A stretch of DNA of 64,000 nt from JBEKIK01 sp963845975 (GTDB lineage Bacteria; Planctomycetota; Planctomycetia; Pirellulales; Thermoguttaceae), in assembly GCA_963845975.1 (NCBI GenBank), contig CAWJUD010000001.1, positions 930,001-994,000 of the forward strand, given 5' to 3'. Position 1 is the first letter of the stretch. The number at the start of each line of letters is the position of its first letter. The notes beneath the pieces are model-generated. The model saw nothing but the letters and a program-made list of their open reading frames with translations. It did not search any database and was not told the DNA's origin. Below are positions 8,120 to 16,637 of the stretch, piece after piece. Both the position numbers and the translations under genes were made by a program.

Positions 8120-9265
8120 ATGACTTCCATGCTCGATCAAACCGCACAACCCGCTTACGATTTCGCCGCGTACAAATCACTGGAAAACGAGGTCCTGGCA
8201 AAACGGATACAGCAGGTTCGCGACTCCATGGGTCCGCGATTGTTGATCCTCGGACACCACTATCAGCAAGACGATGTAATCGCGCTGAGCGACATGCGCG
8301 GCGACAGTTATCAACTCGCCTCCCTGGCGGCATCGCACGACCAGTGCCGGGCGATCGCCTTTTGCGGCGTGCACTTTATGGCCGAAACGGCCGATATTCT
8401 CGCCAACCGGCCCGAGCGTTTGACCGCCCGCGGCGGCGAGCGCGTGAGCGTGATCTTGCCCGACCTTGCCGCCGGGTGCTCGCTGGCCGACATGGCCGAC
8501 ATCCGTCAGGTGGAAGATTGCCGGCAACGGCTCGCCGAGGTGATCGATACAAACGACGTGATGCCGATTACATACGTCAATTCGGCCGCCGAATTGAAGG
8601 CCTTTTGCGGCCGGCACGGGGGTATTGTGTGCACTTCGGCCAATGCCCGGGCGGCCCTGGATTGGGCCTTTGCCAAGCGCAGCCGGGTGCTGTTTTTTCC
8701 CGATCAACACCTGGGCCGCAACACAGCCAAGGCCATGGGCGTCCCCTTGGACGAGATGCCGCTTTGGGATCCGAATGCGGACGGACTGGGCGGAAACACG
8801 CCCGAGGCGATCCGGCAAAGCCGGGTTATACTCTGGCAAGGCGATTGCAGCGTGCACCAGCGTTTCCTGCCCAAGCATGTGGACTATTTTCGCGAGAAAT
8901 ACCCGGGCATAAAAATTCTCGTCCATCCCGAGTGCGCGATGGAAGTAGTCGACAAGGCCGACGTTGTGGGCTCGACCGGGCGGATCATCCGCGCAGTTGA
9001 AGAGGCGCAGCCGGGCACAAAATGGGCCATCGGCACCGAGTTGCACCTGGTCAACAGGCTCAAGCATCAGCATCCGGAGCAAGAGATCCACGTGCTTTCG
9101 ACCATGGCCTGCGCCTGTGCGACGATGTCGCGCATCGACTTGCCCCATCTATGCTGGGCGCTTGAGAATCTTGCCGCCGGCACGCCGGTGAACGTTATCG
9201 AAGTCGATCCGGAGATCAGCCGCTGGGCGCTGGAGGCGCTAAAACGCATGTTGAAAGTGAAATGA
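8120..9265 (+). CDS. nadA: Quinolinate synthase A
   Basis: A 381-aa enzyme that condenses iminoaspartate with dihydroxyacetone phosphate to give quinolinate in NAD biosynthesis, using a [4Fe-4S] cluster. LILGHHYQQDDVI near residue 42 is the family N-terminal motif. The three cluster cysteines are Cys120 (AGCSLADM), Cys272 (HPECAMEV) and Cys333 (ACATM). FPDQHLGRNTA and GTELHLVNRL are further conserved blocks. The start follows a GAGG ribosome-binding site. nadB and nadC are not in the window. Confidence 0.95.
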   Translation: MTSMLDQTAQPAYDFAAYKSLENEVLAKRIQQVRDSMGPRLLILGHHYQQDDVIALSDMRGDSYQLASLAASHDQCRAIAFCGVHFMAETADILANRPERLTARGGERVSVILPDLAAGCSLADMADIRQVEDCRQRLAEVIDTNDVMPITYVNSAAELKAFCGRHGGIVCTSANARAALDWAFAKRSRVLFFPDQHLGRNTAKAMGVPLDEMPLWDPNADGLGGNTPEAIRQSRVILWQGDCSVHQRFLPKHVDYFREKYPGIKILVHPECAMEVVDKADVVGSTGRIIRAVEEAQPGTKWAIGTELHLVNRLKHQHPEQEIHVLSTMACACATMSRIDLPHLCWALENLAAGTPVNVIEVDPEISRWALEALKRMLKVK

Positions 9266-9359
9266 GGGGCGGGGTAAATCGCTCATTTGCCTTTCTTGAA
9301 TGTAGAGTATGATATAAAAAATCATGGTTTATCGCAGATTTCATGTTGAGGATAGTATT

Positions 9360-9580
9360 ATGTTTTATGTTTTCCCGCCAGATCTTGAGCGTTTAGTCCG
9401 AGAAGAACTTGCCACCGGAGTATATGCCTCGGAAGACGAAGTGCTGATGGAGGCCATGCGGGCATTCACGAGCGGGATGAGGCAATTGCCGGCATTCAAG
9501 AGGGCCTTTCGGACCTGGAATCAGGACGGGTGCGACCACTTAATGCCGTGGATGCGGAGTTGCGAACGAAACTTTTATAA
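9360..9580 (+). pseudogene. parD: ParD-family antitoxin, frameshifted, no ParE partner
   Basis: RHH antitoxin of a ParDE toxin-antitoxin system. The start at 9360 follows a GAGG ribosome-binding site. The first 34 codons read LERLVREELATGVYASEDEV, the ParD N-terminal strand-helix. At 9462-9464 (CGGGC-ATT) one base is missing. The shifted frame continues exactly as a ParD C-terminus: IHERDEAIAGIQEGLSDLES, then VDAELRTKLL, ending at TAA 9578-9580. The next gene is on the other strand, so no parE remains beyond a possible few start codons (GTGGTGGAAATAAAG). An orphan antitoxin remnant or a sequencing indel are both possible. Confidence 0.7.
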
Positions 9581-9615
9581 GTGGTGGAAATAAAGGGTGT
9601 CTTATTTCTGGCACC

Positions 9616-10194
9616 CTACTTTTTCGGCTCGGTCTCTTCGGGCATGGGGATATTCGGGTTTAGATCGGGCGGAGGGGCGGCTTCCGGCTTTTTTTCACCC
9701 TCGGCCGCGCCTTGCGGTTTGAAGGGCGGGGCTTCATTTTCGCCGTCTCCTTGGATAATGATTTTTTTATCATCCGGCGTAGTCACTTCAATGCGCACGA
9801 TTTCCCATTCACCATTGATAGTTCTGGTTCTGACATACACTTTGCCTTTGCCCTTTGGCCCGGCCAGGTCCCAAAATAAACCGTTATTGACGTTTCCCCC
9901 CGGCAGCCAGGAATCGTCGCGAATTGGCTGACCGAAGGCCGCTTGAACCTCTGGATTGGATTGTATTTTTTCCATGGTTTTCACATAAGGCTCAATGTTC
10001 ATTTTTATTATGTCCGGGTTCTTATATATTATGTAACCGACGACACCCGGAAAACCGCAGCAAATTACGAACATGCAGATCAGCACCGTTGGCACGAACC
10101 ACTTCCAGTTCCGCGACCACCAACCGCGTGGTTTTTGCTCCGGTCCGGGAAATGTGGCGTTTAAGGCATTCGGATTGGAATAGTCAAAACTCAT
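9616..10194 (-). CDS. Single-TM protein with a Coa1/Tim21-like domain
   Basis: 192 aa from the ATG at 10194, chosen because GGAG lies 9 nt upstream; an ATG at 10248 is also open. After a cytoplasmic Pro-rich segment comes one membrane helix (WFVPTVLICMFVICCGFPGV). The extracytoplasmic part contains NPEVQAAFGQPIRDDSWLPG and GPKGKGKVYVRTRTINGEWE. This pattern (new-subunit/quotient GPKG.G.VYV with a GxW strand) matches the Coa1 (cytochrome oxidase complex assembly protein 1) family seen in many bacterial hypothetical proteins. A Pro/Glu-rich tail closes it. A role in cytochrome oxidase assembly is only a family label. Confidence 0.6.
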   Translation of the reverse strand: MSFDYSNPNALNATFPGPEQKPRGWWSRNWKWFVPTVLICMFVICCGFPGVVGYIIYKNPDIIKMNIEPYVKTMEKIQSNPEVQAAFGQPIRDDSWLPGGNVNNGLFWDLAGPKGKGKVYVRTRTINGEWEIVRIEVTTPDDKKIIIQGDGENEAPPFKPQGAAEGEKKPEAAPPPDLNPNIPMPEETEPKK

Positions 10195-10408
10195 GGGATT
10201 GCTCCGGAAAGAATAGAAATTGTTCCAAAAAGTTGGTGGCACGAGCATCTTGCCCGTGCTTTATACGGGAACACCGGCTCTTCGCCAGTGGCGCCCAATC
10301 GTATTTTGTTTCTTATTTGTCGGATTGGCACTTGTATACGAGCAGCCTCTGGCGCCAGGGCGAAAGTATTTCTCCATTACTCGCGGCACAAGCGCCGCGG
10401 CCAAAGGT

Positions 10409-10666
10409 TTACGAATTATGTTTGTTATCCTCGGTCTCGGCCGGCTGTTCGGCGGGCGGTTCAGCGATTCGTAAGTACTCGGGATCGATGTCGTAAAAGG
10501 CTTGATCCGCCCCTGCGAATTGGACCAGGGCCCGGCCGTTGCAATTGAAGGTAATTACATGGCCGGGCACGTTTGCCCAGCGGGTCAATTCCGGGCGCAG
10601 GGCCTCGATCATAATGGTCCGGCCGGTATAGGTTTCTTTCAGGTTTTCAAGTTCTTCGAGGGTCAT
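10409..10666 (-). CDS. Conserved-looking 85-aa protein of unknown function
   Basis: Reads LEELENLKETYTGRTIMIEA, then VPGHVITFNCNGRALVQFAG and AFYDIDPEYLRIAEPPAE. The beta-rich centre, ending in a YDIDPEYL block, suggests a small SH3-like barrel. No family is recognised. It lies downstream of prfB on the same strand, separated by about 200 bp that contain two heptamer repeats. No strong ribosome-binding site is visible. The acidic, Pro-rich C-terminus looks disordered. Confidence 0.55.
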   Translation of the reverse strand: MTLEELENLKETYTGRTIMIEALRPELTRWANVPGHVITFNCNGRALVQFAGADQAFYDIDPEYLRIAEPPAEQPAETEDNKHNS

Positions 10667-10683
10667 TATAAGAAGTTTTCACT

Positions 10684-10704
10684 TGTCAGTTTTCAGTAAT
10701 CAGT
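10684..10704. repeat. Heptamer tandem repeat (TGTCAGT/TTTCAGT/AATCAGT)
   Basis: Three degenerate 7-bp units sharing TCAGT, between prfB and the 85-aa gene. Confidence 0.65.
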
Positions 10705-10783
10705 TTTTAAATGTCAGCAGGGGATTGGAGAATGCTAAATCTGGAGTTGGGGTCGCGAAACCGCAAGCGGTTTCATTGCTTAA

Positions 10784-10821
10784 TTCATCCCTCATCCTTC
10801 ATCCCCCATCCTTAATCCTTT
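10784..10821. repeat. Heptamer tandem repeat (TCATCCC/TCATCCT)
   Basis: Five consecutive 7-bp units of the type (T/C)CATCC(C/T), ending TAATCCT, just downstream of prfB. Confidence 0.8.
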
Positions 10822-10863
10822 ATGCCCATATAGTTTACACCTGGCGGATGCGGGCGCAAAGGG

Positions 10864-11965
10864 CTATTTTTGCTGGGCTTTGCAGTAGCGTAGATAGGCG
10901 TCGAGGAAATCCTGGATATGGCCGTCGAGGACGTCGTGGAAGTTGGCCACGCTATAGCCGGTCCGAGCGTCTTTTATCCGCTGGTCGGGATGGAGAAAAT
11001 AACTGCGGATTTGCGAGCCGAAGCCGACCTTGGGCTTATGGTAGTATTTGGCGGCTTGTTCGGCCTCGCGTTTTTCCTCTTCGACGCGGGCCAGCCGGGC
11101 GCGGAGCATTTTCATGGCGATGGCTCGGTTCTTGTGCTGGCTGCGTTCGTTCTGGCACTGCACGGCTATGCCCGTGGGTAGATGCGTGAGGCGGATGGCG
11201 CTGGAAGTCTTGTTGACGTGCTGCCCGCCCGCCCCGCTTGCGCGAAAAACGTCCTCGCGCACGTCTTCGTCGCGGATCTCGATGTTGATCTGGTCTGAAA
11301 CCTCGGGCGCGACGTCGATGGCGGCGAAGCTGGTCTGACGCTTGCCCTCGGCGTTATAGGGGCTGATACGGACCAGGCGGTGGATGCCGCTCTCGCCTTT
11401 GAGGTAACCGTAGGCCATCGGACCGCGCACGGCGATGGTGGCGCTGTTGATCCCGGCTTGCTCGTTGTCCTGCCGATCGAGCAGTTCAGTCTGAAAGTCG
11501 TTGTCTCTGGCCCAATTAAGATACATGCGCAACAGCATTTCGGCCCAATCGTTGGCGTCGGTCCCGCCGTCGCGGGCATAGACGGTAAGCAAGGCGGAGT
11601 TGGAGTCGTAGGGGCCGTCCAAAAGGGCCTTGGTTTCCAGCGTTTCCAGGGCCGTTTCCAGGCGGTTAAGTTCGCCGGGGACTTCGGTGGCGAGGCTCTC
11701 GTCCTCCTGGGCCATTTCCACAAGCGCGGAAAGATCGCCGGCCGCTTTGATCAATTCCTCCATGGGTTTCAACACGGCCTTGAGGGCCTTGAGTTTGGCG
11801 ACGGTCTCTTGGGCCTTTTCCTGATTGTTCCAGAAGTCGGGCGCCGAGAGCTGCTCTTCGATGATCCGGGCTTTCGACTGCTTGCCGTCGAAGTCAAAGA
11901 GAGTCTCGCAATTGCAGGATGTGCTGCCGGATGTTTTCGGCCCGATCGATCAGTTCGCGTTCCAT
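10864..11965 (-). CDS. prfB: Peptide chain release factor 2, with programmed +1 frameshift
   Basis: RF2 recognises UGA/UAA stop codons and triggers peptide release. The gene starts at ATG 11965 (MERELIDRAENIRQHILQLR), reaches an in-frame TGA after 23 codons and continues in the +1 frame (DFDGKQSKARIIEEQL). The family GGQ motif is visible in GAGGQHVNKTSSAIRLTH; the C-terminus runs HPDQRIKDARTG to DAYLRYCKAQQK. The stop-recognition region precedes it (SPYNAEGKRQTSFAAIDV). Unlike the other frame breaks in this window, this one is at the canonical CTT TGA C site and is a known autoregulatory device: low RF2 favours the shift and so more RF2. Confidence 0.95.
11893..11899 (-). promoter_or_regulatory. 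prfB programmed +1 frameshift site CTTTGAC
   Basis: On the minus strand the leader ends CTT TGA C, where the ribosome slips from CTT to TTT and resumes at GAC. This is the classic RF2 autoregulation site. The strong internal Shine-Dalgarno (AGGGGG) known from E. coli is not obvious here; the upstream bases are CGAGACTCT. Confidence 0.9.
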
Positions 11966-12114
11966 AAAATACTAATCTATTTGCTTGCAATTTAATCAAT
12001 AATCCCTTTTAATGCTACTAAATAGAGATCGAAAAAACAACCCCAGAAATTGCCCTTGATAATTGTGGGCATGGCAGTCAACCCCGCACGGCGCAGTGCG
12101 CCGGGCTAAACGTT

Positions 12115-12139
12115 CTACTACCCCCTATTCCCCTAATCT
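12115..12139. repeat. Heptamer-like repeat directly before mnmA
   Basis: Degenerate 7-bp units (CTACTAC CCCCTAT TCCCCTA ATCT) ending one base before the mnmA start. They occupy the place of a ribosome-binding site. Confidence 0.5.
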
Positions 12140-12140
12140 T

Positions 12141-13229
12141 ATGTCCCGAGTAGTTTTAGCCATGTCCGGCGGAGTGGATAGCAGCGTGGCGGCATGGCTG
12201 CTCAAGGAACAGGGGCATGAAGTGATTGGCGTATTCATGCGGCATGGACTGGGAGCGGAAATCGCTTGTCCGACTAAACCTCCCGCACGGCGAAAACAGG
12301 GCTGTTGCAGCGCGGCCGACGCCGCAGACGCCCGCCGGGTGGCCGATTTGCTGGGATTGTCGTTTTATGTGCTGAATTTCCAGCGGGAATTTGCCCGCAT
12401 CGTCGATTATTTCGTGACACAATACACCGCCGGGCGAACGCCAAATCCTTGTATTGTCTGCAACACCTGGCTGAAGTTCGGAAAACTTTTCGAGTATGCC
12501 GACAGCGTCGGCGCGGAGTATGTTGCCACCGGCCATTATGCCCGGCTGGAAAGGTTGGAAGATGGGGAAACTGCCCTTTGCCGTGGCCTGGATGAATCGA
12601 AAGACCAGTCCTATGTGTTGTTCGGTATTCGGCGCGAACTTTTGGGCCGCTTGCTATTTCCGCTGGGCGATCATCAAAAAGAGGAAATCCGCCGGATTGC
12701 CGCGGGCTTGGGTATGCGCGTGGCAGAGAAACGCGACAGCCAGGAAATCTGTTTTATTCCAGACCAAGACCATGCCGGCTTTATCCGCCGGTACAAAGGC
12801 TACGTAGACACCTCGGGCGAGATTGTCACCGCGGATGGAAAAGTAGTGGGAAGGCATGGCGGTTTGGAACAGTTTACCATCGGCCAGCGAAAGGGGCTGC
12901 AATTGGCTTTCGGCCAACCGCGATATGTAATTCGAATCGAACCTGATACGCGGCGGATCGTGATCGGCACTCGGGAGGAATTGGCCCGGAGAGAACTGAC
13001 GGCCGCCGAGGCCAATTGGCTGGTGAATGAGGAGTTTTGCAGTCATCCGTGGCCTTGCCAAGTAAAAATCCGCTATCGCGGCAGATCATTTCCGGCCACC
13101 GTGGAGGCGAGCGGGGCGGATCGATTCCGGGTTCGTTTCGACGAACCCTGTTACGGCGTCGCCCCGGGCCAGGCAGCGGTTTGTTACCAGGATAATAGGG
13201 TTCTTGGCGGAGGGTGGATAAGTAAATGA
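12141..13229 (+). CDS. mnmA: tRNA-specific 2-thiouridylase MnmA
   Basis: A 362-aa enzyme that thiolates U34 of tRNA Lys/Glu/Gln. The PP-loop AMSGGVDSSVAAW is at residues 7-19. The catalytic Cys104 sits in TPNPCIVCN and the persulfide-forming Cys204 in SQEICFIPD. GHYAR and FTIGQRKGL are further family blocks. ATG 12141 was chosen because it gives the family N-terminus (MSRVVLAMSGG); the upstream frame adds an unrelated leader. The region between the PP-loop and GCCSAADAADARRVA is slightly extended. The sulfur would come from a cysteine desulfurase such as the one at the left edge. Confidence 0.95.
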   Translation: MSRVVLAMSGGVDSSVAAWLLKEQGHEVIGVFMRHGLGAEIACPTKPPARRKQGCCSAADAADARRVADLLGLSFYVLNFQREFARIVDYFVTQYTAGRTPNPCIVCNTWLKFGKLFEYADSVGAEYVATGHYARLERLEDGETALCRGLDESKDQSYVLFGIRRELLGRLLFPLGDHQKEEIRRIAAGLGMRVAEKRDSQEICFIPDQDHAGFIRRYKGYVDTSGEIVTADGKVVGRHGGLEQFTIGQRKGLQLAFGQPRYVIRIEPDTRRIVIGTREELARRELTAAEANWLVNEEFCSHPWPCQVKIRYRGRSFPATVEASGADRFRVRFDEPCYGVAPGQAAVCYQDNRVLGGGWISK

Positions 13230-13343
13230 GTTACCTATTTAGCACATAATTTCTAGTGGTAATATGTGTTTTCCGCCTATATACCCCCGATTGGGTTACT
13301 TGAATCGCCGCACTCTCCTTGTTATTACTTTAATCAATACTAC

Positions 13344-13372
13344 TTGACAAATCGCTAAAACTTATTAAGTTG
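13344..13372 (+). promoter_or_regulatory. Possible sigma-70 promoter upstream of the structured leader
   Basis: TTGACA at 13344-13349, 17-bp spacer, then a poor -10 (AAGTTG, with TTATTAAG just before it). If used, it would give a leader of about 360 nt in front of the sigma-54 activator gene. Confidence 0.35.
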
Positions 13373-13379
13373 GAATGAT

Positions 13380-13735
13380 GCAGGATGACGTCGCATCAAA
13401 TAGCAGTCGAATGGCCGAAAGGAATTGATACTCGTCGGGCTATTCGACAAAATATGTGAATTGAGTGTAGAGATACCAATTTTTTATTACAACTTACTCA
13501 TTTTTTTAAAAATACGGAGGCAGCGAGCAGCGGGTTCGTCACGAGGTTTCAGGCACTTAGGGCATTTCGACGGTGGAAAAGGATTAACCGCTGTTGTCGC
13601 AAATCTAAGTGAAGTGTGCTTTCGCACTGTTAGAGTGATCAGAGGCGGAACGCCTTATCGAATCACTCGTGGACGGACTAGCCAAACGCTAAGGCCTGAG
13701 GGGAGCAATCCCTAGCGGTCGGGAGAGTTTGCACC
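13380..13735 (+). other. Long structured leader, possible RNA element
   Basis: No gene is convincing here. The last 125 nt fold into three stacked hairpins: AGTGTG/CGCACT with a CTTT loop (13613-13628); GAGTGAT/ATCACTC enclosing AGGCG-GAA-CGCCT (13633-13668); and CGCT-AGGG/CCCT-AGCG (13687-13717). They end just before the ATG at 13736. I could not match them to a known riboswitch. A cis-regulatory leader or a small RNA is possible. Confidence 0.45.
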
Positions 13736-14686
13736 ATGGAAGTGACTACTAGACCGGAACTCGGCGTTCCCAACATTGTCGGCGCATCTCAGGTTATGTG
13801 TGATGTCGTTAGCCTTATCGACAAAGTCGCTGCCAGCGATTGTTGCGTTCTCATCGAAGGCGAAAGCGGCACGGGCAAGGAACTCATCGCCCGGCGTCTT
13901 TGTGCAAAAAGCCCGCGAAAAGACAAGCCTTTTATTCCAGTGAATTGCGCGGGCATCAGCGAATCGCTGTTTGAGAGCCAGTTTTTCGGTCACGTTCGCG
14001 GGGCTTTCACCGGGGCCGAGCAAAGCATGCTGGGACTGGTGCGTACCGCCGACGAGGGGACATTGTTCCTCGACGAAGTCGGGGAAATACCGCTGAATCT
14101 GCAGCCCAAATTGCTGCGCGTGATCCAGGAGCAAGAGGTGATGCCCATCGGCAAGCCCATTCCAATCAGGGTGGACACCAGGTTTATCGCCGGCACGAAC
14201 CGGAATTTACGGGAACTTGTGGAGCGGGGGAAATTCCGCCAGGACCTTTACTTTCGCTTGAACATAGTCCGGGTGGTGGTACCGCCGCTGCGACAGCGAA
14301 TCGAAGATATACCCTTGTTGTTGGATCATTTCGCCGCCCATTACGCCCGGCATTACAAACGGGATGAGATTCTTATTTCGCCCGCCATCCGCAGTTTGCT
14401 TTTGGGCTATTCTTGGCCGGGAAACGTCCGCGAATTGGCGGCCTGGGTGGAACGCCTGTATGCCACCGGCTTGGATGCCGAAGTCCTGGTCGAGGCATTG
14501 CTGGTAGAGTCCGATATAAAACAGGAAAAATTGCCCATCGACGGCATGAGCTTGCGCCAATTGGAACGCTGTGCAATCGAACAGGCCATGGACCGGACCG
14601 ATTTCAATCAGCGTAAGGCGGCCCGCTTGTTGCACGTTCATCGCGCCACTCTATCGCGAAAACTGAAGCGGCACGGGCTGAAATAG
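13736..14686 (+). CDS. Sigma-54-dependent activator (AAA+ and Fis HTH, no receiver domain)
   Basis: A 316-aa bacterial enhancer-binding protein. The AAA+ domain shows Walker A (GESGTGKE, near residue 43), the sigma-54 contact loop GAFTGA (near 96), Walker B (LFLDEVGE) and the PPLRQRIEDIP sensor region. The C-terminal QRKAARLLHVHRATLSRKLK is a Fis-type helix-turn-helix. There is no N-terminal regulatory domain: the AAA+ part begins by residue 15. Such proteins are constitutive or controlled by a partner. The next gene downstream encodes a receiver-like domain. The start is preceded by the structured leader with GGGAGAG as a possible ribosome-binding site. Confidence 0.9.
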   Translation: MEVTTRPELGVPNIVGASQVMCDVVSLIDKVAASDCCVLIEGESGTGKELIARRLCAKSPRKDKPFIPVNCAGISESLFESQFFGHVRGAFTGAEQSMLGLVRTADEGTLFLDEVGEIPLNLQPKLLRVIQEQEVMPIGKPIPIRVDTRFIAGTNRNLRELVERGKFRQDLYFRLNIVRVVVPPLRQRIEDIPLLLDHFAAHYARHYKRDEILISPAIRSLLLGYSWPGNVRELAAWVERLYATGLDAEVLVEALLVESDIKQEKLPIDGMSLRQLERCAIEQAMDRTDFNQRKAARLLHVHRATLSRKLKRHGLK

Positions 14687-15091
14687 CCCTTGGTTTTCAG
14701 CGATCGGCATTCTTTAATCCGCAATTCGGCTTTCGGCATTCAGCTCTCGCAACCATTCACGACCCGTGAACGACTGCCGTCGCTCATAACTTCCAGGCAG
14801 GCGATAAATTGCCCGCCCCTCATAATCTTTCCGAACAAGGATTCCAATCTCTTATCATGGTCGCGCTTTGCTACCGGGTGGTGCCGCGCTTTGCGACTCT
14901 TTTGTGAAGGTTGTTGTTTTATCTTGGTCCGGCGTTTTGTATGTAACCGTCGGAGAGGTTGCAACTTGGCGCGTAAATTTCTTCTCCGCCGTAATCAGGC
15001 ACGTGGCTTGCAAATAAAGGGCATCGCAATATGTCGTTGCCAAGCGCCGGGGCAAGGCGGGGCAAGGGCGTGGATTAAAAGGGGAAGAAAC
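14687..15091. other. Intergenic region with a heptamer repeat
   Basis: About 405 bp. Positions 14704-14746 hold degenerate 7-bp units sharing TCGGCAT/TCGGCTT/TCAGCTC. No coding signal was recognised in the remainder. A plus-strand frame open from 14690 is continuous with the next gene but has no family features before 15092. Confidence 0.5.
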
Positions 15092-15559
15092 GTGAGAAAG
15101 CCAAATAGCTCGCAGCCTGCGTCCGGGATCGTGCTTTTTTATCCCGGCAGCTTGCTGGCGGGTCAAATTTACGACTGGGCAGAACAACACGGCGGATGCC
15201 GGGCCTTGGTTTCGTTCGAGCGATCGCTTCCCGGTATTCGCAAATCGGTGCGCCGCGCGGCATTGGCGGTGATCGACGCCTCTTTGGATCCAGCCCAAGG
15301 CACCGATGCGTTTTTGCAATCCGTGAGCCTGCTAACGCCAGACGCGGTCGCCGTATACACCGAAAAGATGCACGACGGGTTGGAATTGCTGGTGCGCACT
15401 TTTGCTGCGCAATTTCTGTTGGGTCCGATGAGCATGGAGGAATGGGAGGAGTTTTTAGAACACAAGTTTCCCACGCTTATTCCGTTGGAAGCAGGCCTTT
15501 TTCCCCCATCGAGACAAGAAGAAGATTTTGCGAAACATCGGAAATTATACGGAAAATAA
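15092..15559 (+). CDS. Atypical receiver-like (CheY-fold) protein, tentative
   Basis: 155 aa from GTG 15092, chosen for GGGGAAG just upstream. The pattern is alternating strands and helices: GIVLFYPGSLLAGQIYDWAE, then AALAVIDASLD (strand 3, Asp at the place of a phospho-acceptor), DAVAVYTEKM (strand 4) and QFLLGPMSMEEWEEFLE (strand 5 and last helix). This resembles a degenerate response-regulator receiver: the N-terminal acidic pair is missing and the usual lysine after strand 5 is not present. It lies 405 bp after a sigma-54 activator that has no receiver, so it could be its detached regulatory domain. That link is inference. Confidence 0.45.
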   Translation: MRKPNSSQPASGIVLFYPGSLLAGQIYDWAEQHGGCRALVSFERSLPGIRKSVRRAALAVIDASLDPAQGTDAFLQSVSLLTPDAVAVYTEKMHDGLELLVRTFAAQFLLGPMSMEEWEEFLEHKFPTLIPLEAGLFPPSRQEEDFAKHRKLYGK

Positions 15560-15594
15560 AGTGGTTTATTACAGGCCGGATGCCGGCTAGGAGG

Positions 15595-15618
15595 AAAAAG
15601 GGGACGGCCCCCTTTTTT
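15595..15618. terminator. Bidirectional terminator-like hairpin
   Basis: AAAAAGGGG-ACGGC-CCCCTTTTTT: a G/C stem flanked by A and T runs, between the receiver-like gene and the 78-aa gene. It could separate two transcription units or attenuate read-through. Confidence 0.65.
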
Positions 15619-15650
15619 CTGAATTATCTAACTAAAGGAAAGAAGTCACC

Positions 15651-15887
15651 ATGAAAGCGATCATTAAGAAATTGAACGACCTGAACAACGAGGAATTACA
15701 GGCGCTTGGCGAAGCGATTGACCTGGAATTGGAGTGCCGCGAGAAGCGGGCGGAGGAAATCCCCGAATCGGCCCGGCGGCGGGCAGTATTACGCGAACAA
15801 AGTTATCGCCGATCGACAGGTTCATCGGCGCCGCCTGTTCGCGCAGCAGGCTTGAAGGAACCTCGCAAGCGCCGCCATGCGGCCTGA
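15651..15887 (+). CDS. Small basic protein, paralogue 1 of 2
   Basis: 78 aa. N-terminal helix with LNNEELQALGEAIDLELECR, then ESARRRAVLREQSYR, a GSSAPPV turn and a basic tail ending KRRHAA. It aligns end to end with the protein at 16638: shared pattern (L.DEEL..L.EAID.ELE.R), P-(E/D)-SARRRAV, SYR.S.GS.A.PV, AG.KE.R+RR.AA. The ribosome-binding site is AAAGGAAAG. No family is recognised. Two copies around a membrane protein gene suggest a locally duplicated, functionally linked pair. The positive tail suggests contact with nucleic acid or membrane; the terminal Ala-Ala resembles a ClpXP-type degron. Confidence 0.65.
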   Translation: MKAIIKKLNDLNNEELQALGEAIDLELECREKRAEEIPESARRRAVLREQSYRRSTGSSAPPVRAAGLKEPRKRRHAA

Positions 15888-15998
15888 TTGCGCAGCGAAA
15901 GGAGGTCGGCCCGCTTCCCGCAAAGGGAGAGTGTCCGCTTTTTCCGGCGCAAGTTACAGAGGATTTAAAAAACAATCGAGAAGATGAAGGGTCGTGCC

Positions 15999-16574
15999 AT
16001 GAAGGGTCTAGCAGGAATCATCGGCTGCTGGTGGGTATTGGCGGTATTATTTACCGCCGAGCTTTGCCGTGCGGACGTTGTATTCTTGGCGTCGGCGGGA
16101 AATATCCTGGCAATCTCCGATGTGAATGAGTCGTCAGCGGTTTCTAACCTCGATGGCGCCGGGAACGCGAACGCACTTCACGGTCAGAAACAAGGCGGGG
16201 TAAATTATTCGCCAAAGTCAAGCGCCGAAAATAAGGGCTTGGTATATGCCGATATATCCGAATCGCCAATGGAACGTGCCGGCGCGGCCGGCAATTCCCG
16301 GGGAATAAGCGAAAACTCCGGCTCGCCGTTTGAACATTATCTGCTGATCGCAATTGCCGGCGGCACAGTTGGATTAGTATTGATCGCGGCGGGGATAGCT
16401 CAATGGTGGTGGAGGCGAAGCATCAGACAATACTGGTTGTTTCCCACGGTGCAAGACGACGGCGAGCCTGCCGAGCCGGGGGCTTCATCGCCTCCGCCGC
16501 TGATCGCAAAAAAACAAATGGAAATGCTGCCTGAGGAAAAAATCGACAAGCATGCCCAGCGTCGTGCGGCATAA
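15999..16574 (+). CDS. Exported single-pass membrane protein of unknown function
   Basis: 191 aa from ATG 15999 (AAGG spaced 9 nt; an ATG at 15984 is also in frame). Signal peptide KGLAGIIGCWWVLAVLFTAE with cleavage probably after a Cys-Arg-Ala region. About 95 residues of Ser/Asn/Gly-rich extracytoplasmic sequence follow, then one membrane helix (YLLIAIAGGTVGLVLIAAGI) with WWWRRS at its cytoplasmic end. The cytoplasmic tail is Pro/Glu-rich and ends HAQRRAA. It lies between the two 78-aa paralogues on the same strand. No family is recognised. Confidence 0.6.
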   Translation: MKGLAGIIGCWWVLAVLFTAELCRADVVFLASAGNILAISDVNESSAVSNLDGAGNANALHGQKQGGVNYSPKSSAENKGLVYADISESPMERAGAAGNSRGISENSGSPFEHYLLIAIAGGTVGLVLIAAGIAQWWWRRSIRQYWLFPTVQDDGEPAEPGASSPPPLIAKKQMEMLPEEKIDKHAQRRAA

Positions 16575-16637
16575 AAAATTGATATGCATGTTTTAACCAA
16601 CATCAAAGTTTTATTACAAATTGAAAGGAGGTAGCTA

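Noticed and set aside
11769..11999. Separate small minus-strand protein before prfB, or a sequencing frameshift in prfB
   Set aside because: The frame break is at the canonical CTTTGAC programmed site, and the upstream 23 codons read as a normal RF2 leader.
14690..15091. N-terminal extension of the receiver-like protein
   Set aside because: The open frame continues upstream but shows no conserved pattern and covers a heptamer repeat; a good ribosome-binding site supports GTG 15092.
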